Assembly (NCBI GenBank): GCA_930633495.1 | Contig: CAKNFJ010000002.1 | Coordinates: forward strand, 248,001 to 312,000 | Direction of reading: 5' to 3' | DNA from: Hyphomicrobiales bacterium | GTDB lineage: Bacteria; Pseudomonadota; Alphaproteobacteria; Rhizobiales; Beijerinckiaceae | Length of the DNA: 64,000 nt | Shown here: one piece after another, positions 17,378 through 26,336 of the stretch | How the letters are laid out: every line of letters begins with the position of its first letter | How positions within the stretch are numbered: the first letter of the stretch is position 1 | Made by a program: the position numbers and the translations under genes | Notes under the pieces: generated by a model | Seen by the model: the letters and a program-made list of their open reading frames with translations, nothing else | What the model was told of the DNA's origin: nothing | Databases searched by the model: none

Positions 17378-18559
17378 TCAGATCGACGGTGCGAGGGCCC
17401 TGCCGGACGCGATCGTCTGGTGCTGCGCCATGGCATATCGATCGGTCATTCCCGAGACGTAATCCCTGACACGATCTGCAATCATCTGCGCGTCAGCCGC
17501 ATCCAGCCCCATCCCCCATTCGCCAGGCATCAGTGACGGCTCTTCCAGAAACCAGGTTGCGAGCTCTCCGACGTTCCGCGCGGCCTCGTCGGCCTCGTCC
17601 TTCACGGCTTCGCTCCAATAGAGGTTTGCATAGAGCCAGCTCTTCAGCTCGCCCTGCAAAGCCAACATTGGCTCAGAGAGCCTGATCGAGGGCTCTGCTC
17701 GCTCGCGTACTTGGTCCGGGTGCGTGAGGCCCTGCAGGAGCTCTGCAGAGGTCTGCGTGATGTCGGAGACCATCCTGTTGATCAGGCCCCGGGAAATTTC
17801 ATGAGCCCTCCGCTCCTGGTCTCCGACTGCATCCAGGTCGGACGCGCGCCACACGCGGTCAACGATCTCGACCTCGCGCACGCGGCGCAGGTCGATGACC
17901 CCGCTGCGGACCCCGTCTTCGAGATCCGCAGCCAGGTAGGCGCAGTCGTCTGCAAGGGCGGCGATTTGCGCCTCGGCGGACGCATGCTTCGCGAGGTCAA
18001 TGCCGCGCAGTTCGACCGCCCTGCGAATGTCCTTAGGAATTGGCTTCCCTGCATGCTTTCCTGTCTGGAGACCGTCAGCCCCGACGAGAGGACCGTTGTG
18101 AGCGATGATGCCTTCGAGTGCCTCGAAGGTCAGGTCCAGACCATCGAACGTCGCATAGCGGCGCTCCAGTCGCTCGACGATCGCGACCGCCTGAGCGTTA
18201 TGGTCGAAGCCTCCGAAGTCTCGGAGCGCTTCCGACAACTGATCCTCTCCGCGATGCCCGAGCGGCGAATGCCCGAGGTCGTGGCAGCACGCAATCAGAT
18301 CCGCAAGCGTTTCGTCGAGATGCAGCCGCGCTGCGATATCTCGCGCGATTTGAGCGACCTCTAGCGTATGGGTGAGCCGCGTCCTCGCGTGATCGCTTGG
18401 AACCGAAAAGACTTGGGTCTTCAGGCTCAGACGACGAAAGGCGGCAGAGTGGATAACTCGCTGCCGGTCGCGAGCGAATTCCGAACGTCCATCCGTACAC
18501 GGCCCTTCGAAGAGGCGTCCACGAGACGTGATCGTATCTGCAGCGACCGGAGAGCGCAT
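17378..18559 (-). CDS. dgt: dGTP triphosphohydrolase-like protein
   Basis: HD-domain dNTPase converting dGTP (or other dNTPs) to the deoxynucleoside and triphosphate. The metal-binding residues are visible: RLTHTLEVAQ with His64, CCHDLGHSPLGH with His93/Asp94, and further acidic helices. The start matches the family (DRQRVIHSAAFRRL). 393 residues is normal for the short alphaproteobacterial type. It begins at the very end of the upstream unknown gene (1-bp overlap) and is convergent with gmk. Besides nucleotide balance, such enzymes can lower dNTPs against phage; that use here is only a possibility. Confidence 0.92.
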   Translation of the reverse strand: MRSPVAADTITSRGRLFEGPCTDGRSEFARDRQRVIHSAAFRRLSLKTQVFSVPSDHARTRLTHTLEVAQIARDIAARLHLDETLADLIACCHDLGHSPLGHRGEDQLSEALRDFGGFDHNAQAVAIVERLERRYATFDGLDLTFEALEGIIAHNGPLVGADGLQTGKHAGKPIPKDIRRAVELRGIDLAKHASAEAQIAALADDCAYLAADLEDGVRSGVIDLRRVREVEIVDRVWRASDLDAVGDQERRAHEISRGLINRMVSDITQTSAELLQGLTHPDQVRERAEPSIRLSEPMLALQGELKSWLYANLYWSEAVKDEADEAARNVGELATWFLEEPSLMPGEWGMGLDAADAQMIADRVRDYVSGMTDRYAMAQHQTIASGRALAPSI

Positions 18560-19767
18560 CAGAATGCCGGTGCGTAGCGGTAGCCGCGCTCCGCAATGAG
18601 CTCGCTGACCCGCTCGCGCTCGCCCTCGCCGCCGAACGCTTCGACGATGCCTAGCACCGCGTCCTCGTCGATCTGGACGTCGTCGAGCGCGCTGACGATT
18701 TGGTCTGCAGTCATGTTCGTCGCTTTCGCAATCCCGGCGAGCTCATCCTTGGAGAGCCCATACTGCACGGCGAGCGTCAGTGCGCTGGCAGGATCCTCCT
18801 TCCAGGCCTCCTCCCGATTGGCGCGGCGCTGCGAATAGCCCCATGCGACCGTGTCTCCCGGGTTGGCAAGGTCGCTGTCGAAGCAAACGATGCCCTTGTA
18901 GAGGTCGACGAGATCGGCGTCAGAAAGCTCGTCGAGGAAGGAACGAAGCCCCTGGGCAGAGCTGAACTCCATCCGGTGATTGCGCCATTTGGACAGCACC
19001 AGCCAGCCACCGCTGCGTCCCTCCGTCCTGAAGACCCAATCGCCGTCGTCGTCACCGGGCCAGGATTGCACCAGCCCATCGACATAGGGCGAGACCGCCT
19101 CGGCACATACATCCCAGAAGAGGTGATCGTCCTTTTCAATGAGCGCCTTCCAAAGGGTGGCGAATGCGCGGTCGGGAGTGAATTCGTGCGTCGTGCCGGT
19201 CCCATCAAAATCGGGCGCCTTGATGTCCCAGCCGAGTGCGTAGCCGAACGCGCCGTTCGTGCTGTGGGAGGAGTGCTGACACAGGAAGGAAATCACCTCA
19301 GAACGGCCGCTAGCGGGCCAATGGTACGCGCCGTCAGGCTTTGCGTTCTCGTCCAACATCGCCTGCGTTCGGATATCGGCAGCAGGCGCGAAAGTGACAT
19401 CCCGCTGGGTTCGCGCCTGATTGATCAGATCGCCACGAGCCGGTTCGCGGCCGGTCAGCAGATCCTCTGCCGTGCCGGGGAAAAGGTGAGGATGGGTCCG
19501 CAGGAACAGGGAGAGCTGCGACCAGGGCATGGCCTTGATGCGCTCGAATTCCTCGATCTGCGCGGATTTGCGAGCGGCGATCATGTGTCGGTCGATGATG
19601 ACCGATACGTTGTCGTCGTCGAGGACGGCGATGCCGTTTACCTCCGATCCGATCAGCCCCATCGCCTCGAAGGCGTCGTACTGAACGACGGTGATGGCTC
19701 GGTCGATGCCGAAGGTCAGCCTGGCAATGTTGCCGTCGGAGTAGTGGTAGTTGCCGATCTTGGGCAT
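18559..19767 (-). CDS. Unknown protein upstream of dgt, 402 residues
   Basis: Acidic cytosolic protein without signal peptide. The first 100 residues look like a mixed domain, the middle (about 130-260) is rich in aromatic residues, and the last 90 are helical with KDELAGIAKATNMTADQIV, possibly a helix-turn-helix-like segment. No named family. Its stop overlaps the dgt start, so the two are translationally coupled, which suggests a related function. Confidence 0.65.
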   Translation of the reverse strand: MPKIGNYHYSDGNIARLTFGIDRAITVVQYDAFEAMGLIGSEVNGIAVLDDDNVSVIIDRHMIAARKSAQIEEFERIKAMPWSQLSLFLRTHPHLFPGTAEDLLTGREPARGDLINQARTQRDVTFAPAADIRTQAMLDENAKPDGAYHWPASGRSEVISFLCQHSSHSTNGAFGYALGWDIKAPDFDGTGTTHEFTPDRAFATLWKALIEKDDHLFWDVCAEAVSPYVDGLVQSWPGDDDGDWVFRTEGRSGGWLVLSKWRNHRMEFSSAQGLRSFLDELSDADLVDLYKGIVCFDSDLANPGDTVAWGYSQRRANREEAWKEDPASALTLAVQYGLSKDELAGIAKATNMTADQIVSALDDVQIDEDAVLGIVEAFGGEGERERVSELIAERGYRYAPAF

Positions 19768-19837
19768 CGTCGTTCCGTGGTTCGGTGATGTTCGACGAAG
19801 CCTAGATCGGCACTATGCAAGCCAGGAGCGCTTTCGC

Positions 19838-20230
19838 TCAGGCGGCCTTCGCACGCTGGTCGTTCTTCAGCCGCCAAAGGCCGATCGGATGATGGTGGCA
19901 GATCTTGCGCTTGGAACGGACGTATCCGACGAGCTCCCACATCGGGTCACGGAACAGCGGGCCAATGCAGCGCGGATCGACGCCGGCCGGGATCGGGCAC
20001 TTCTCGCGGACGTCGTCGGACGTGATCTGGCCTCGCTCCTTGACCAGCTCAAGCGCAACGAGTCGCGCCTTTGCGAGCCATTCTGCGCGGGCGGCTTCGA
20101 GGTTCGGCAGGATCTCGGTCTCGAAGTCCTGGACCGGCCTGTTGCGGGCGGGCGGCGCCTGACGAGCGCTCGGCGAGCGCGGCTGTTTGGAATTCGGCTT
20201 GCGACGGTCCTGGCTGCGAGCAGGCTTCAT
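19838..20230 (-). CDS. Small basic protein, possibly DNA-binding
   Basis: 130 residues. The first 35 are very basic (Lys, Arg, Gln, Pro) and look disordered. The rest resembles a winged-helix fold: a helix (ARLVALELVKERGQITSDDV), a second helix, then GYVRSKRKICHHHPIGLWRL. The shape is like small phage or plasmid DNA-binding proteins, but I cannot name a family. The promoter side contains a perfect AATCCTT/AAGGATT dyad (20249..20263). Confidence 0.6.
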   Translation of the reverse strand: MKPARSQDRRKPNSKQPRSPSARQAPPARNRPVQDFETEILPNLEAARAEWLAKARLVALELVKERGQITSDDVREKCPIPAGVDPRCIGPLFRDPMWELVGYVRSKRKICHHHPIGLWRLKNDQRAKAA

Positions 20231-20247
20231 GGGAGATCCTCAACATT

Positions 20248-20266
20248 AATCCTTGTTAAGGATTGT
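20248..20266. promoter_or_regulatory. AATCCTT-AAGGATT dyad upstream of 19838..20230
   Basis: The gap in front of the small basic protein gene carries TAATCCTTGTTAAGGATTG, a near-perfect inverted repeat with a one-base centre. One arm is the AAGGATTG octamer that recurs in other gene starts of this window. It lies about 20 bp upstream of the start codon and could be an operator or part of the promoter. No binding protein is known from the sequence alone. Confidence 0.4.
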
Positions 20267-20339
20267 TGGGGCGGTTCCCGAAACCCACAAAACAGTTTCT
20301 TCTAGGCTGAGAAGAAATCCGTGAATAGCGCGTCGCGTT

Positions 20340-21170
20340 TCAGCCGCGGCGCCGCGCCCAGTGCCCTTTGCATTGACGGGATGCCAGTGCTTTGCCCGGC
20401 ATGTCGCCGGCATTACGCTGCCGGATGATTTTCCAGGCGTCGATTCCGGTTATGAAAGCGAACTTTGCCTCTCCACCGCCTTCTGCGGGTTTGAACATCA
20501 GCAGGCGCAACGGGTAAGCGTCGATTGGCTCCGAGGGGATGGACCCGTCAGCAGCCCTGACGAACGACGGCTCTGCAAACACGATGCTGTTCGCAGCCTG
20601 GTTGAGCCCGAACATCTCGACTTCCTCAGGAGCAAGTGAGAGCTCTCCGCGGAGGGTGAACTCCTCCAGGTAGTCGACGGCGGTCGCGAGTGCCGAGCGA
20701 TCATCCTCGGCAATGGTCTTCAAGACATCGACCACGGTGGCGTTTGTGCAATAGGCCGCCGGCACGAGGTAGGAAACGCCGTCTCGTTCGGCCATCTTCT
20801 GCTTGTCGAGGTTCTTGAGCGTCCATTCGTGCTTGTGTCCGGGCGGAACTTCCACCCGAATACCGCCCAGGCCGATGCTCAATGAGAACCGGCGCGTCGT
20901 CGTTCGCATCTTGGACATGGCTGCGACCTTTGCCAGCCAGCCCTCCGGAGCGGCGTCTTCAAGGCCCTTCTGCAACCTGATGAGCACATCCTCTGGCTTC
21001 GACCGGGTATAGCGCGGCACGACTCTCCAGGATCGCCGGGCGCCATCGAAATAGGCCTTCAGACTGCGCAGGACCTCACGGGTCGCCAAGTCGAAGCGAG
21101 GGGAGAAGACCTCGAAGCCGTCCGCCGTTTCGTAGATGCGGACCGTGCCGTGATCGTGAAAGCTCGACAT
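20340..21170 (-). CDS. Unknown protein with possible HARP-like N-terminus
   Basis: About 276 residues. ATG at 21170 follows a GAGGA site. The N-terminal 50 residues (GFEVFSPRFDLATREVLR, then FDGARRSWRVV) resemble the short HARP/annealing-helicase wrapping pattern of strand, helix and aromatic strand; this is weak. The remainder has no recognised domain; the C-terminal 15 residues are strongly basic. It diverges from the ParA-like gene. Confidence 0.6.
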   Translation of the reverse strand: MSSFHDHGTVRIYETADGFEVFSPRFDLATREVLRSLKAYFDGARRSWRVVPRYTRSKPEDVLIRLQKGLEDAAPEGWLAKVAAMSKMRTTTRRFSLSIGLGGIRVEVPPGHKHEWTLKNLDKQKMAERDGVSYLVPAAYCTNATVVDVLKTIAEDDRSALATAVDYLEEFTLRGELSLAPEEVEMFGLNQAANSIVFAEPSFVRAADGSIPSEPIDAYPLRLLMFKPAEGGGEAKFAFITGIDAWKIIRQRNAGDMPGKALASRQCKGHWARRRG

Positions 21171-21297
21171 TCTATCCTCGCAGAACCCCATCCACCGTGA
21201 ATCGCATGGATTGAATGCTCCGTCCTTGACGCGAGCGTCGCAGAAAGGATTGTCTCGGTCCAGAGCTGAAGAAACCCTCCCGTATGGGGACGATCAT

Positions 21298-22126
21298 GAA
21301 TTTGAAGGCCGCAACGATCATTGGTAGCGACAAGGGGGGCGTGGGCAAATCTTTGCTGGCGAACCTCCTCGTCCAAGCTCACGATGTCGCCCGAGCGGAC
21401 GTCCCCGACGCGCCGCGTATCAACGTCGTCGAGGTCGATCACCAGCGCCGCCTCAGCGGTCTCCTGGGCGAGGAACGGATTTCTGTGTCGCTTCCGGCGA
21501 CGGCCTCTATCGCCGAGAGCGCAGCCAACCGCTGGCACAATGAATCGCGATTCAACAGCTGCTATTCCGTCTGGTCGTCCGGCGATTCGATCACCGATCT
21601 GGGGGCCAATACGACGACGAGCCTGATGGATTGGGCGCGTCACAACTCCGTCCGTGACTTCGCCCGCGAGGACGGCGTGGCCTTCCGCTTTGTGGCGGTT
21701 GCGACGCCCGATGACCTTGCGATCCGGTCGGCTCAAGCGGCTCTGCGAGACGCTCGCGATGCCTTGGGTGGCGAACTCTTCCTGGTGCTCAACGACACGG
21801 CTGGCGGCGAACAAGGCTACCTGCCCTATGAGAACGGCCGCGATCTGCCGGCTCTTCTCGACGATGTCCGCGGTTGGGGAGCGAAGGTTATTCGTATCCC
21901 CTACTGCGACTGCATGCTCTTCGCTTACGCCCGAGCGCGCGGTTACACCGTGGTCGATTTCCTCAGGAACAAGGACAACGTGCTCTCCGAGATTCGACGG
22001 GAGGCAAACCTCGACCCCACCACTGAGCGCTTCCAATTGCGCAGGTTCACTGCCTGGGTTGGAGTGGTGCAGAACTCCCTCCAGCATCTGTTTGAACGCC
22101 CCGGCTCAGAAAGCGTGGCCGCGTAA
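21298..22126 (+). CDS. ParA/MinD-like ATPase
   Basis: About 275 residues. The N-terminus has a deviant Walker A, SDKGGVGKS, typical of ParA/MinD/MobD-type ATPases. An Asp-containing strand near residue 45 (NVVEVDHQRRLSG) would be the A' motif. No DNA-binding helix-turn-helix is evident N-terminally, so it is of the short type. No ParB-like gene follows; the next gene has no HTH pattern, so a plasmid partition role is possible but not shown. It could equally be a MobD/TraL-like conjugation ATPase. ATG at 21298 (MNLKAATI) is preferred; an ATG-type start at 21284 is possible. Confidence 0.78.
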
Positions 22127-22219
22127 TGGAAGCTGCTGTTCCAGTCGTTTCGAACCCTGCTTCGCTGGCGGGGTTCTTCTACGTCGACCCGAACGAGGGC
22201 CTTTCCTATAGGGCAACGG

Positions 22220-22903
22220 ATGGGACGCGGCGAGCGTCGCGATCCGACCGAGGTAGAAGCGCTCGCCGTGATTGCTGCAGCCCTCGCGGCGCTGCGCGGA
22301 CACGGCGAGGTCGACCTGCCCGTGGACGAGATCCTCGTGCAGGCAATCGAGCGTCGTGACGAGCACATCGCCGAGCTGCGCAGTCGGATCATTGCTGCAT
22401 TCGACCTGGGCTTCGCCTGGCGCGGGCAGATCACCGGGCAAACGCTGGAGGACAGCCGGGCCGTCGGTCGCACCCTTGGGAGCGACCTGTTCGAGGGCGT
22501 GCCCGTCAATCCCGACGCGGTGCCCTCGTTCGAGAGCGCTGATGCCGGCATGGTGGTTGCGAAAGCCGAGATCAAGCGAGCCCTCTGGGGGGCGAGCGAT
22601 TCGATCTTGCTCGTTCCGCCTATCATCGCCGAGCCACTGCCCCTGCCGGCGCCCTCCGTCATCGACGGCGCGCGCTGGTGCCAGCCCAGCGACCATACGA
22701 AGCGGCAGTTCCTGCTGCGCTTCGAGGACGCTGATGTCGGCGATCTTGTCTACGATGATGAGGATCAGGCACGCACGGACTGGATCAGGGCAACCGAGAA
22801 CTGGAATTGCTACCTGTTCGGCGCGCTCGAAATCTCACCTGAGCCGCATCGTGCCCCCTCGTCGGTTTCGCGAGACGGTGCGATGCTAATGGAACAAGTC
22901 TGA
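22220..22903 (+). CDS. Unknown protein downstream of ParA-like gene; N-terminus uncertain
   Basis: 227 residues in this frame. No known domain; the C-terminal stretch ENWNCYLFGALEI is a distinctive aromatic patch. A different frame opens with ATG at 22126, overlapping the ParA-like stop codon (TAATG), and reads MEAAVPVVSNPASLAGFFYV to about 22230 with protein-like codon use. The natural start may therefore be 22126, with a one-base frameshift near 22220-22250, or the short frame may be a chance overlap. The frame from 22220 onward is confidently coding. Confidence 0.6.
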   Translation: MGRGERRDPTEVEALAVIAAALAALRGHGEVDLPVDEILVQAIERRDEHIAELRSRIIAAFDLGFAWRGQITGQTLEDSRAVGRTLGSDLFEGVPVNPDAVPSFESADAGMVVAKAEIKRALWGASDSILLVPPIIAEPLPLPAPSVIDGARWCQPSDHTKRQFLLRFEDADVGDLVYDDEDQARTDWIRATENWNCYLFGALEISPEPHRAPSSVSRDGAMLMEQV

Positions 22904-22914
22904 CGAGAATCGCA

Positions 22915-23385
22915 ATGAACGAAGAAGCCTTCCACCGGATCAGGAACCTGTCGCCCTCCGACGTGGCGCCTCGCATCGCGGTCGACGACGGTCCGGATCG
23001 AACGCTTCTCTATGGCTGGAGCGCAGCCGTCGGCGAAGGAAGCAATCGGACTTGGCACGTCTATCGCGAGGATGGCCAGCTTCATCTTTTTGTCTATAGC
23101 GGCCCGAAGCCGACGGGCGAGGTTCGCGTGCTCGATGAGAGCGAGGCGACGAGAAATGCGCTTATTCTCAGCGATGAGCCCATGTTGATCTCCGGCACCG
23201 AGTTGGGTGCGGCGCTCCTGGTGCCGCCGAAACGCGCCTACCCCGCAGCCTGCGACGAAGATTTCTGCGCTCGACTGCTCGCGCTCGGGGTCCATATTTC
23301 CTTCACCACCTTCGAGGCCCGCCCTGAGAAGCCGTTCCATGGACTGCGCGCTTCCGATCTGCCGGCGCCGTCGCTACGGCCCTGA
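22915..23385 (+). CDS. Unknown protein, 156 residues
   Basis: ATG start 11 bp after the preceding gene, same operon. Cytosolic, mildly acidic, mainly beta pattern in the first 110 residues. No signal peptide and no named motif. It belongs to the run of small unknown genes between the ParA-like gene and rnhB. Confidence 0.6.
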   Translation: MNEEAFHRIRNLSPSDVAPRIAVDDGPDRTLLYGWSAAVGEGSNRTWHVYREDGQLHLFVYSGPKPTGEVRVLDESEATRNALILSDEPMLISGTELGAALLVPPKRAYPAACDEDFCARLLALGVHISFTTFEARPEKPFHGLRASDLPAPSLRP

Positions 23386-23425
23386 GACGCGCTCTCGCAC
23401 TCAGATTTCGTCGGAGAATGGAAAG

Positions 23426-23704
23426 ATGAGCGAGTGGAAGTTGCTTCCTGTCGAGCCGACAGATGCGATGCTCGATGCGCTCGCTGACGAAACGCCGTAC
23501 TGCGTTAGAAGGGCCAGCGATAAGTCCTGCTACGAAGTGATCTTCAACCCGGCCGAAGACTGGCGGACGCACATTCCGAACGATCTGCAGATCGTGTTTC
23601 AGGGTGCCGAGGCAGAGGCTGAGGTTCGTTGCGAGCGTCTCCGTAGGCTGTGGCTTTACCGCTCGCTGCTCGCCACCGCTCCCGAGCCGCCGGCCAATGC
23701 CTGA
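23426..23704 (+). CDS. Small unknown protein, phage-type N-terminus
   Basis: 92 residues from an ATG preceded by GGAAAG. The N-terminus (MSEWKLLPVEPTDAMLDALA) resembles a motif common in small phage and prophage proteins in which a tryptophan-rich start is followed by PTEEML-like text. Function unknown. Its last codons overlap the rnhB start by 8 bp, so the two are translationally coupled. Confidence 0.6.
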   Translation: MSEWKLLPVEPTDAMLDALADETPYCVRRASDKSCYEVIFNPAEDWRTHIPNDLQIVFQGAEAEAEVRCERLRRLWLYRSLLATAPEPPANA

Positions 23705-24383
23705 TTTTTCCATCGAGAGCGGCCTTATCGCCTCAGGCCACAGGCTGGTCTGCGGAGTCGATGAAGCGGGCCGCGGTTGCCTCGCTGGTGCAGTCACGGC
23801 CGCTTGCGTGATCCTGAATCCCGAAGATCTGCCCGAAGGCGTGGATGACTCGAAGAAGCTCTCCGCTGCCCGCCGGAGCGAGCTCTACGACCTCATCATG
23901 GAGAAGGCGATCGCCATTGGCGTTGCTTGCGTGGAAGCGTCAGAGATCGACAGCACGAATATCCTGATCGCGACCATGAAGGCCATGCGATTGGCTATCC
24001 ATGAGCTTCCGATGCGGCCGGGCTACGCCTGCATCGATGGGAACATCATTCCGCAGGATCTGCCCTGTCTCGCCGCGGCGTATGTCGGCGGAGATGCGCG
24101 AAGCCTCTCAATCGCCGCGGCGAGCATCGTCGCCAAGGAAAGCCGCTCCCGGCTGATGCAACGGCTTGATGTGGCGCTGCCGGGATATGGCTTCGCGAGC
24201 CATGATGGCTACGGCACAGCGGCGCATCTGGAGGCGCTCGCTCGACTTGGGCCCAGCCCTCAGCATCGCATGACCTTTGCCCCGCTCAAACCCTGGTGGA
24301 CAGAGCCCGAGATCATCAAGCCGAGGAAGCGGAAATCGCCGCCGGCGGCGCAGCTCTCTTTCTTCGACTCGATGGCCACCTAG
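23697..24383 (+). CDS. rnhB: Ribonuclease HII
   Basis: Cuts RNA in RNA-DNA hybrids and single ribonucleotides in DNA. The active-site block CGVDEAGRGCLAGAV is at residues 19-33 (Asp22, Glu23), with the third acidic residue in YACIDGN, then SIAAASIVAKESRSRLM and the DGYGTAAHLEAL helix. 228 residues is typical. ATG at 23697, overlapping the previous gene's end, gives the conserved N-terminus; longer upstream starts only add a basic, non-conserved sequence. Together with dut, gmk, dgt and nrdJ it adds to the nucleic-acid maintenance set of this replicon. Confidence 0.93.
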   Translation: MPDFSIESGLIASGHRLVCGVDEAGRGCLAGAVTAACVILNPEDLPEGVDDSKKLSAARRSELYDLIMEKAIAIGVACVEASEIDSTNILIATMKAMRLAIHELPMRPGYACIDGNIIPQDLPCLAAAYVGGDARSLSIAAASIVAKESRSRLMQRLDVALPGYGFASHDGYGTAAHLEALARLGPSPQHRMTFAPLKPWWTEPEIIKPRKRKSPPAAQLSFFDSMAT

Positions 24384-24444
24384 CGTGCTGGTGACTTTCA
24401 AGCTCGCGCGGCAACCTTTCGGAATGACACCGATTGGCAGGCCC

Positions 24445-24816
24445 ATGACGACTGAACTCGACACTTCCATCCGGAATGCAGCAGCCCTCATTCTCGATCC
24501 CGATCTCCAGGGCTCGGTGCTCGTCGTCTGCGTCGACAAGATCCCTGAAGATTTGGGCGCGCCGCCTCTTTACACGGGCATCGGTCGCGATTCCGACGGC
24601 GTGTATCTTGAAGTCGGCCGCGGGTCCGATGGTGCTTTTTTGGAAGGCACCGACGGCATCAGGCGGCTCACGTCGGTCGACGCGGAGTTGCTCGATCTGG
24701 CGATCGAGCTCTCGCCAGAGGCGGCGGTCTTGAAGGAAATGAGCTTCGAGACCGGAGCCTCCCGCGAGTATCCGGTGAGCTTCATCGGGGACTTTGCCCC
24801 GACCCCTGGCTTCTGA
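24445..24816 (+). CDS. Unknown acidic protein, 123 residues
   Basis: ATG at 24445 after a GGCAGG site; an ATG at 24424 is possible. Acidic, alpha/beta-looking, no signal peptide, no recognised domain. It ends 2 bp before the next gene, so it belongs to the same operon as 24819..26201. Confidence 0.55.
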   Translation: MTTELDTSIRNAAALILDPDLQGSVLVVCVDKIPEDLGAPPLYTGIGRDSDGVYLEVGRGSDGAFLEGTDGIRRLTSVDAELLDLAIELSPEAAVLKEMSFETGASREYPVSFIGDFAPTPGF

Positions 24817-24818
24817 AC

Positions 24819-26201
24819 ATGACGCAGCGCCTCATCCTCGGCACGGTACGCGGTCGCATCGGCGGTCAGAGGCATACGGTTGCCTTGACCGACGGAAGCG
24901 TTCTGCGTGTCCAGTTCGAAGGTGAGGTGATGCCGCGGATCGGTGCCGACGTCATCGGTATCCTTGACGACAGCTCGGGCGAGAACCGGATCGAGCTCGT
25001 GCCTGACGTCGCCAAGCGCATGCTTAAGGGGCGGCGCACCAAAATCATCCCGTTCGGCCGCCCCGACGTCACGGCGAGAATGCTCGCCTATCTTCTCGAC
25101 GGCACGGGGCCCGCGCTCATCCGACCAGGCGTTGGCGGCATCATCGAGCGCACTCCAATCATCAAGGATCCGGACCTCCGCTGGGCGCTCGGCATTCTTG
25201 AGCCTGAAGCCTCTCGGCTTGGCCTCGCGCTGAACGTCGTGGATCCGCTCGCCCTCGCTGCGTCCGCCTGGACGGATCGCGACCTCGTCGACGCCGTCCT
25301 GCCGGCGGACGCGTCCGGCGAGCGTGGTGCGCTCTCGGATCTGAAGGCGCTGATGGCTGACGCATTTCAGCCGGCATGCCGTCGAACCCTTCTGGGTCTC
25401 GGCCGTGGTGCGAAGACTCCTTCCGTCGATTTCATCATTCCCTATTCCCCGTTCCTGACCGGGGCGACCTTTTGCGCCCGCATCGGCGGCGCCTGGCATT
25501 CCGAATACGCTTTCCCGGCGATTTCATCCGATGATGCCCGCAGGCTCTCATCGTTTCGCGAGATCGCGCTGAGCTTTGCCGCGCGCTACCTGGGCACCGT
25601 CTCCAGGAATTCGGAGGTGGCTCGCCACCTCGAGGAGTGTTTCGCCGACGCGGCTGCCACGACCGCCTTTCTGCGCTCCGGAGGCGACCCGGCTGCAGCG
25701 CTGCGCTTCGCGGCGTTCCGCGAGGCCGGCGCGGCGCGATGGAATGAGGAAGGCTCCTGCCCTCCCCAGACCTGGTCCGCGATCCGAGCTGCGGTATCAG
25801 CAGCGACTTCGCCCGGCCTTCTGACCACCGACGACCTGATGAAGCACGCTGCCTCCGTCGCGCTTATCCACGCGCCGCGCAGCATCGAGGCAATCCTGGC
25901 TGGCGCCCGCAGCGCGAGCGACAAGGACGCCTTCATCGACCTGGAAACGGCCGGTCCTCATACCAAAGCCACACTGGAACGCCATTTTCAGCAGGAAGTC
26001 GCAGAGAATATCGCTCGCCTGGCCTCCCACGGGAACGCGCTCGCGCGCATGGCAAAGTTCGCGCCATTGATCGTCCCGATGGGCTTCGAGGACGCGTTCG
26101 ATGAGCTCGTTCGTCCGGCTCTCGGGACGGTCGAATCCGACGACAACGACATCCGGCCGCTATCTTTCCTCGACGACGACGCGCCCGCGCTCCGGATGTG
26201 A
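24819..26201 (+). CDS. Unknown protein, 460 residues
   Basis: Starts 2 bp after the preceding stop codon. The first 70 residues look like a small beta barrel (RGRIGGQRHTVALTDGSVL), then a largely helical body follows with many Ala and Arg residues. No signal peptide, no P-loop, no cysteine cluster. The family is not recognised. Together with its upstream neighbour it may be an element-specific module. Confidence 0.6.
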   Translation: MTQRLILGTVRGRIGGQRHTVALTDGSVLRVQFEGEVMPRIGADVIGILDDSSGENRIELVPDVAKRMLKGRRTKIIPFGRPDVTARMLAYLLDGTGPALIRPGVGGIIERTPIIKDPDLRWALGILEPEASRLGLALNVVDPLALAASAWTDRDLVDAVLPADASGERGALSDLKALMADAFQPACRRTLLGLGRGAKTPSVDFIIPYSPFLTGATFCARIGGAWHSEYAFPAISSDDARRLSSFREIALSFAARYLGTVSRNSEVARHLEECFADAAATTAFLRSGGDPAAALRFAAFREAGAARWNEEGSCPPQTWSAIRAAVSAATSPGLLTTDDLMKHAASVALIHAPRSIEAILAGARSASDKDAFIDLETAGPHTKATLERHFQQEVAENIARLASHGNALARMAKFAPLIVPMGFEDAFDELVRPALGTVESDDNDIRPLSFLDDDAPALRM

Positions 26202-26336
26202 CCGCCATCCCCGGATTTCTGGTCTATCCGGGCATTCGGCGTTCGGGCCAGGCGCCAAATCCGAGCTATCCTTCATGATCATCTGATCTCGTCACGCCAG
26301 ATGCGTGGCGACCGATATCCTGAAGGAACAGCATTC

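Noticed and set aside
21298..22903. A ParABS partition cassette
   Set aside because: The ATPase is ParA-like, but the downstream product shows no ParB or RHH pattern, and no parS-like palindrome array lies next to it, so the call was limited to a ParA-like ATPase.
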